From the NCBI GenBank assembly GCA_019916065.1, contig CM034241.1, positions 12,437,223-12,501,222 of the forward strand: DNA of 64,000 nucleotides, read 5' to 3'. The notes below the pieces were generated by a model. That model did not search any database, had not been told where the DNA came from, and saw only the letters and a list, made by a program, of their open reading frames with translations. Within the stretch, counting starts at the first letter, position 1; each line of letters opens with the position of its first letter. The DNA comes from Vitellaria paradoxa (taxonomy: Eukaryota; Streptophyta; Magnoliopsida; Ericales; Sapotaceae). Made by a program: the position numbers and the translations under genes. Below are positions 57,098 to 64,000 of this stretch, piece by piece.

Positions 57098-57329
57098 TAA
57101 GATAATACACAGAATTAATATTCATGTGTAGGATTAGTTTTGTGATGTTTGGTTGATGGAATATGAAATGAGATAAAAGTTGTGATTCAATAAGAAATAA
57201 TTTTGTACATTTGAATTTTGACAATAAACAATCTAAAGTATGGGGAAGTACAATACTGCGCCTTTTTAGCTATGTTTAACTTTAGGATTTAGGACATAAG
57301 ATTGGATTGCTAATCCATGAGATTCACCC

Positions 57330-57635
57330 TGTCACGCCCCGAATCCTAGATACTAGGGACCATGAGATACAACATATGCAATCACACATACACATATTAT
57401 TTGTCCCAATCAGAGCAATACACAACCATAACTAGAGCAAAGACTAAAACAAGTCCAAAATAAGAGTCTTCACCGCATGCTAGGTAATAGTATTCCAAAA
57501 TATAAATGCATCTCCAGACTTAGCAACTTCGTATAATTAGCAACTTCGTATAACCACATAATGCAATACGTATAACCACTTCACATCCGAGATGTTAAAA
57601 AATAATATACAAAATAACCCTCAACTTAGAGGTAA

Positions 57636-57673
<38 letters not shown>

Positions 57674-59629
57674 CTTAAAGAAAATCTAAAATTTGACATT
57701 TTTCAAATTTGTTTATAGCTTACTAATGGCCTGGGAAATAAAAAGAAGATGTATCTGAAAGAGATATCCAGCAATGAGAAGAATTAAGGAAAATGATTCA
57801 ATAAAGGAACTCCCAAACATTTGGTGGGTCCACCACTTTTGAACCTATAATAAGATATGTAAAGGAATAGGCACTAATAATGATGCCCACCATAGAGCCG
57901 AACATAATATATGTCCTAAGCATGTTCCTATCATGAATATGATAGTAATCTTAACAATAAAGCAAAAACAAGTTATCAATGTAATCACAGTCCATCTAGC
58001 ATCAACAATCAGTAACATACCCAACCAGTATCAACATACAGTAATATACTCAACCAATATCAGCATGCAATAATAGAAACCAAATCATATCACAACTGTA
58101 GGTTTAGATACTCAGTCAAGTGGGTCTGTAGCCGTAAAGCCTCATTGCTTACACTAACACATAGATGTGTTAGCATTTGAGAGAAAAGCTAAAGAGTAAT
58201 AACCTCTACAAGTGTCTACTACCTAGGCCAAAGCCTTAGGAGTAAATAACACACCCATAGCGTGCACCACCTAGGTCTAAGTCTTAAGAGTAACATCTAT
58301 GTCACACTTATATGTACCTCAATTTTGTAGGTTACTAACCTACTAGAACATGAATAACCAACTCCTACACAGGTTTAAGGATTTACAACCCATTGATACA
58401 TATACCCTGTATTTTATACCTAACCTTAACCTAAAATCATGACATAATTTGCATTAATCAGGTAATCCATCTTGTACAATAGAAAATTTACTTATAATAT
58501 CAATGTCAACCAAGTGTCACAAACTTGTACACTATAACTCAGCTATCAAAACTATAATACAATTATCTTAACATGGTAATTAAATATTTTACCCTTCCAT
58601 GTTATCATATGTTAACACATTCTCCAAGTTTAAAATATTTTATTTTAAATGAGTACCAATTTTCAATAATTATATATTAATAATTATTTTTCAAATTAAA
58701 TAATTATCTTTGAAAATATAAACTTCCAAATTAATATTATTTTAATCCTACCATTTAGCCAAAATGGTCAACAGTGAAACAAGCCAAAACAAACTAGCTA
58801 GCCGTCAAAACCCAGACCAGCACTAGGCCATTCGGATGCCTGTCCAGATGCTTGGAAGTTGCCTAGGTGCTTGGTTGTCTAGACACTCCATGGGCATCTC
58901 GACGCCCAGTTTATCTAGTCCCAGTTCCAGTTTTTCTATTTTTAGTTCATAAACTCAATTTTTCAAAAAAGCAAATCCATCAAATCAAACCCAAGTTTTG
59001 TAATATTTCAACTCCTTGCCTCAACTGTAAAGAAGAAGAAGTTGGGGAAGAAGAGGAAATTGACCACTAGTTTCACCCTCAAGCACTAGTCCAAGTTAAA
59101 ACAATTCCACCAGCTACTTAGCCAAGCTTTTACAAATATCCAAGCAACCTACATCACTCACTGATTGTATAACCAAAGAGCGCAACCCTCCCAAGCTCTC
59201 ATAACCCAACCCACCTCAATTCACTTTCAGGTCTCTCTCTCAGTACCTAAAGCCAACATATACAATCTCACCCCCTCCAACCCAGTAAAGAATCACTAGG
59301 AGATGATAGGAAAAAGTGGTGAGGAAAAAGTCTCCCTAACAAGCCAAACGACGTGAATTAAGAATCCACCAAGCAGCCACTTATGCATACATGCATATGT
59401 ATGTATAATGTTTTTTCTAAAAAAAAAAAAAAATCTAAGGGTTTAAATCAATTTATCTAAATAACTAACCAAGGTTTAGTTAAATACCAAAAACCAAGTA
59501 ATAGAATTAAATACAAAATCTACCAAATCCAATATAAATAAATAGTTAGTACAAAAATATGTACTGTAAAATATATATAACACTACTAATACAAAGATAT
59601 GTACAATACAAAATTCTCTGGGTCATTAC
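57330..59629 (-). mobile_element. Tekay-like LTR, probably solo
   Basis: Plus-strand start TGTCACGCCCCG and end GGGTCATTAC resemble the complete Tekay LTR ends. It contains GTAGGTTACTAACCTAC (58327-58343), CCTACACAGG (about 58365-58374), hairpin units with CCTAGG...CCTTAGG at 58215-58300, and words at 58815-58910. No PBS adjoins the left end. Flanks CACCC (57325-57329) and CTCCC (59630-59634) match 4/5. A purine block adjoining the right end on minus leaves open a 3' LTR of a truncated element. (CA)n at 57639-57668. Confidence 0.7.
58815..58910. repeat. reiterated GGATGCC / GGCATCTCGACGCC words
   Basis: CATTCGGATGCCTGTCCAGATGCTTGG, GCCTAGGTGCTTGGTTGTC and GGGCATCTCGACGCCC recur within 95 bp. 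The last is quasi-palindromic. Confidence 0.6.
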
Positions 59630-59980
59630 CTCCCTAATCCACTTAAAATATGTTTGCCATGTAAACGTGATTCTGGACACATATTCCCCTTCAGATTGTT
59701 CATTCTCTCATATTGAAAAGGCAAAAATGACTCTAGATATGTAGTCCACTCTGATTATTTGAATTATTTTAGGGTGCCGCTATTCACAGCTCTACTTTTC
59801 TAAATGCAGCCAAGTTAATTCATGCATGGAATAATTGATTGTGTGGGGAGTTGAAAAGAAAATGATTGGTGGTTTACAGGAGTTAGGCTCAATTTTGTGA
59901 CCAAAAATTGTGATGCGACTTCACATAGAGTGGAGACGCCAAAGAGGTGTTCACCTTTTATATATTAGTGTATATATATA

Positions 59981-60308
59981 CTAGGGCAGAGCCACACTTT
60001 ACTTGTGCGTGATAATATTTTTTTCGAGTGAATTTTCTCCTTCCTCTTCTCCTTTTGTCATTCCTTTTCTCTATTTTCCTGTAAATTATATTCTTTTTTT
60101 ATTTATATATATTAATTTTAGGAAGTTAGAAAGAGAAATTGAGATTTATAATTGTTGGAAGTTAGAAAGAGAAGTTGAAGAGGGAAGTTAAGGGAGCTAA
60201 AGGGTGTTTATGGAATTAAAAACTATCATAGAGATACACATACACGCACAAAAAAGACAAACAAAAATGACAACCACAATCGATTCTCCATTTATATATT
60301 AGAATAGA
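59981..60308 (-). mobile_element. probable non-autonomous Helitron
   Basis: On the minus strand the element begins TCTATTCTAATATATAAATGG after an A (60309) and ends GGCTCTGCCCTAG before a T (59980): TC...CTAG ends within an A/T target. A 5-bp stem CGCAC-AAGTAAA-GTGTG (one G-T pair) lies 8 nt before CTAG, as expected for the 3' hairpin. 328 bp, no coding capacity. Confidence 0.55.
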
Positions 60309-60711
60309 TAAAAGGAAGATACAATAGGTAAATTGTTATCAACTGATACTTTTTTATGACTTCACGATAACTAAAACCATTGATGCTAGGGATTTTAAAT
60401 AACTAATATTTAATGATTATTTCAAATCCATTATTATGTATTATGTCCACTCTTTCAATTTTAAGTTGAAATGCACTTAATCCATTATAATTTATCATGT
60501 CACCTTCTTCATTACAAATTCATAATTATGAATGCACGTTTAATGTGTTCTCATTCTTTAGCTTGTTTAAAATATTGACTTTTACTATTGTAGGTAATTT
60601 TTTTTTTCACATATAACATAGTTGCTTGAGTTAATTATACAGTTTTTGGGGCTTAACATAATTGATTGGATCAATTGCTTTTAAGATTGTTTATTCTAAG
60701 AAAACATATAA

Positions 60712-60957
60712 GACTCCATTGATAGAGGGGGAGCTTCGGGGGAGGAGGAGAGAGGATTGTAGAGATTGGGGAGTAGGCAACAAGTAATTGGACTATGTGA
60801 CAACAGGGAGGTGGCGAGTTGAACACCAAGAAGCAAATAAGACTTCATTGGTGGAGGGGGAGCTTCGGGGGTGGAGGAGGGAGGATTACAAAGATTGGGA
60901 AGAATGAGGCAAGGAGGTGGACTGTGTGACGATAGGGGTAGTGGCAAGTCGATGTGA
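60712..60957. repeat. 129-bp G-rich duplication
   Basis: GACTYCATTGRTRGAGGGGGAGCTTCGGGGG starts at 60712 and 60841, followed by GAGGAGGRAGGATT and GGAYTRTGTGACRA in both. The Pro/Ser-rich minus-strand ORF across it is a by-product. Confidence 0.85.
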
Positions 60958-61329
60958 AGTCAAAGATTGTATGCTGCTAGCTGTCATTGACCCAACAAAG
61001 TTAGACTCATAGGGCAATGCTAATAATTTATTAGGGGAATGTGAAAAGGATGCTGCGAAGGTGTCAAATTGGGTATTGAAAGGGGTGGTGAAAGCATTTA
61101 AAAAGAATTTGGTGTATCGTACACCATATTGGAGGAGGAGATTGGCAGACTATTCACATTAATCAAAAAGAGGTGGAGGGTTACTAGAGTTTAGAGGAGC
61201 GATGGTAGGAGGACTTCAACTAAGAAGGGAAGAAGGGAGATGAGATTGTTGGAATCTTCTATCAACTACGATGAACAAAGAATAGGGGGTAGAGGGGGAG
61301 GAGGAACTGGAATTTCTAAAAAATTGCCT

Positions 61330-62484
61330 AACGAATCTAAAAAATTATAATCTATGATATGAGGGGCCTTAACCGAGGTGACAATAGATCAACAATTAAA
61401 GGGTTGTTGAAGAGATGGAGGCACAATGTGGTATGCTTGGAGTGGATGCTTTTGCCAACCAAAGGGGCGTTGAATGGAATTTTGTTAATATGAAGGCAAT
61501 AAGAAGCTAGGTTTAGAGAAGTTTTAGTTAGATAGGTTTTACATTTCTAGCCTTTTTAGAGTTAAGCAGGAAGGTGAGTAGGGTTTTACTAGGACGTATG
61601 GGCTAGTTTTGAATTCGGGAAGGGGGGATTTTCTTTGGAGGAATTATTCAGCATGGCATTTAGGTGGGATGCTCCATAGTGTGTAAGAGGGAACTTTAAC
61701 TTGACTTGATTTGGTGAAGAAAGAATAGAGGGCATTAGAATCTCCATAGCTATGGAAGATTAAAATAAGTTTATGGAATTTAGGTAGGTTTATGTGGTTA
61801 AACTTCCTTAGCAAATCAGGGATTGACATATTTATTATCTCGATTGACTGGGTGGAGCAATGGGCTTATGCCAGTAGTTACTTCATATCATTTACTAATT
61901 TTACTGGATTGCAGAGGAATTTGGAGGAGACATGCCTCTTGTTGATTTGAAAATATGTGGATCCTCGTAGAAGATTTCAAGGAGAGAGTGGCAAGTTGGT
62001 GGGCAACGTTTCAAGTGTAAGGCACAGCGAGCTATGTTTTTGCATCAAATTAGAAGAACTTAAAAGATGATCTACTCAAATGGAACATGGTGACCTCTAG
62101 TAGAATAGAATCCATGAAAGATTTGATTATGTGGAACATCAACGGCTAAATAAGAAGGATGAGATAGATCTACTTACAGACAAGGCGGTGACTAAGGAAA
62201 AGGAGGCAATAAGTCAGGAGTTTAAGCATATAACTAAAATAAAAGGATAAGTTGGCATTAAAAATAGAGTCTTGTGGCTAAAAGATGGTGATAGAAATAC
62301 AATTTTTTTTCATATGATGCTAAATTCATATGCAAGAACAAACGACATAGCCAAAATCGTCATTGATGATAGAGTGATAGAGCAAAAAGGAGAGGTTAGG
62401 AATGGGATTGTTTGGTTCTATTCAAATTTAGTCACTAAAAGGGAGAATTGGAGACCACAATTGGATGGTTTAGGGTCTCTTTGA
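61330..62484 (+). pseudogene. L1-type LINE ORF2 remnant (endonuclease to pre-RT)
   Basis: KIIIYDMRGLNRGDNRSTIKG (from 61341) matches the start of plant L1 endonuclease (KIISWNVRGLN), and VVCLEWML the LQE region. Later blocks: FRWDAP-CV-GNFNLT (61650-61705), FNKFMEF, a DFSP-like region lost, WNING. The last frame 62272-62484 reads LWLKDGDRNTIFFHMMLNSYARTNDI and WRPQLDGLGSL, the link before RT. The RT itself is cut off at 62484. Upstream 60960-61330 may be the end of ORF1. Many stops. Confidence 0.82.
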
Positions 62485-64000
62485 TAACACTGCCATTTTT
62501 TTATTTATATTTAACTATTTATATTTTTTGTTTTTTGTTTTCTGTTATTATTTTTTTCCCTGAAATGAAATAGAGTGTTCATAGTCTATTTGTTATTTTG
62601 ATTATTGTTATGCTTAAACTACAATGCAAATGATAAAGATAATCATCTTGCAATTAGAGTAGGTCCCCTAATTTATAATGGCCTTGCTTGATCCGTTTGG
62701 AGTAATACAATTGATTTCAAGTGTGTGTATCAGCTTGCCATCTCCACGTCAGGTTTATATTAGATGTTACACTAGCTTCACAAAGGAACGATGCCTTAGA
62801 GGCTAGGGCCCCATAGGACATTCCAGAACCACTTGACTAGAGGCCAAAGATAAGGACTTTCTAGTCACAAAATGATCTTGCATCTACCATCTTCATCCTT
62901 TTAAGATCCTTGTTAGAGCATTTTAGAATTGGTGATTAAAATCTCTCGCCGCAATGGAATGCCACTATCCTCCCTCATCACTCGGGGCTCTTCTGTGTAC
63001 ACCATTCGGGACCTCCGGGTTTGGAACAACTATTACCTTAGCTTAAGAGCAAGACTCAGGATCCCACACTACAGGAGCCCCTGCCTATAAGCAGCACAAA
63101 GGTCTCATGGCCCTTGTACTCACGCATAAGATTGTTAGGGACTAATAGCTTTGCACTTAGACTTTGAGATCTATTAGGCTTCCTTAACTAGTCTTTAGAT
63201 AAAGGCATTATTAAATAAACCTGCCAGAACATGCTCACCCGCAAAGTAGGACCATGATTCATGTAATACACAATCATATGAGGATGCCATTATTGTAAAT
63301 CCAAGTTGTCCTCTCGCTAACAGTGGGTCAAATTATGCAAAGTTGGCCACCTATCCTAAGGACCACCGTCCTGAGATTGTGGAGGGCAATCTCATTTGTC
63401 TGACCCTCCACCTATAACTTCCCTCTTCGTCTATCTTATGTGATTCTAACCCTTCACATGAACCTTTACTTCAACGCGCTCTATCTTGCTCCAGGCTATC
63501 TAAACTTTCACTTCACTCACTTCTAGCGAGTCCTGCCATTAACAACTATCAATATTGTTCCTGGTCAACTAGTGTAGCTAATCACCCACACCAAATAAAA
63601 CTAGGTTCCTCCACTATGAAGATAAGTTGTCAAAGTCCAATTATTGTGAACAATTTAATCATTGGATATGATGATCATCTAGTCTCCATATCTTGGTCAA
63701 TTGGTTAGCAAACAAGTGTCAAGGTGAAGCCTCCATTCTGTCACCAAACCATAAAACTTAAGAGTCCCATGTTGCACACCAAATGGCTTCCATTCTGTCA
63801 CCCAACCGTATAACTTAAGAGTGCATGATGCACACCAAATGGCTTCCATTCTGTCACCAAACCATATAACTTAAAAGAGTCCCACGATGCACACCAAATG
63901 AATTTAGCGTAGCTAGCCCTGCCTCATGGTTTAGTCGGGCTTGTGCTAAAGATTCCTTCAACACTAAAGCATACACAATAATCATGCAAGGGGTTTATTT
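62485..64000. other. unidentified GC-richer region with 57-bp repeats
   Basis: No coding region supported. After a T-rich stretch (62485-62600) composition becomes clearly richer in G and C than the rest of the window. 63731-63900 holds three units of about 57 bp starting CTTCCATTCTGTCACC-AACC and ending GATGCACACCAAATGG. Could be an LTR or satellite-like DNA; not recognised. Confidence 0.5.

Noticed and set aside
60696..60947. Pro/Ser-rich 83-aa minus-strand ORF
   Set aside because: Produced by a 129-bp G-rich duplication; no start context or homology recognised.

Overview
The window looks like gene-poor, AT-rich plant nuclear DNA, most likely from a flowering plant and probably a eudicot. 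I recognise no host protein gene, tRNA or rRNA. Almost everything identifiable is a transposable element: Ty3/Gypsy of the Athila, Tekay-type chromovirus and Tat clades, Ty1/Copia of the Sirevirus type, L1-type LINEs, a probable Helitron and a probable TIR element. Every retroelement coding region carries stops or frameshifts, and elements are inserted inside one another, as in heterochromatin. I cannot name the species.

Layout. 1-4581: decayed Athila-type pol (RT, RNase H, integrase) followed by its 3' noncoding and LTR-like tail. 4582-7036: Tekay-like solo LTR. 7049-7690: gag-like scrap. 8090-16955: an Athila-type LTR (minus strand) split by a complete LTR-internal-LTR-internal-LTR array (8837-15933) of a chromovirus deletion derivative. 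17112-21364: an LTR-like plus-strand region with a TATA box, hairpin words and a TIR element. 21365-30146: a structurally complete Tekay-type chromovirus on the minus strand, with 5-bp TSD, PBS, PPT and all pol domains. 31694-36601: a gag-only Sirevirus-like element with perfect TSD. 36602-38400: Athila-type LTR, minus strand. 39408-40181: a LINE fragment with a 15-17 bp TSD that lacks ORF2. 42641-44395: Athila-type LTR, plus strand. 44400-48384: a very degraded chromovirus with a 3' LTR. 48385-51750: AT-rich DNA with nothing recognisable. 51751-57097: a Tat-type element (minus strand) with TSD and an antisense gene that has its own TATA box. 57330-59629: Tekay-like LTR. 59981-60308: probable Helitron. 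61330-62484: LINE ORF2 remnant. 62485-64000: unidentified.

Two patterns cut across families. First, most LTRs here contain a short, often palindromic word repeated with variation, usually just upstream of the TATA box. The word differs between elements: TATTCGGATAC, GGTTCGAACC, TGGTCTGGACCA, TTTGGCAAGC, GGGGCGCCCATG. Second, four divergent Tekay-type LTRs share a 17-bp near-perfect palindrome preceded by a second palindrome whose arms change in a compensated way. Both suggest selection on dyad or hairpin structure in LTRs. Most premature stops in the complete Tekay element are CAG/CAA to TAG/TAA or TGG to TAG, consistent with deamination of methylated cytosines.
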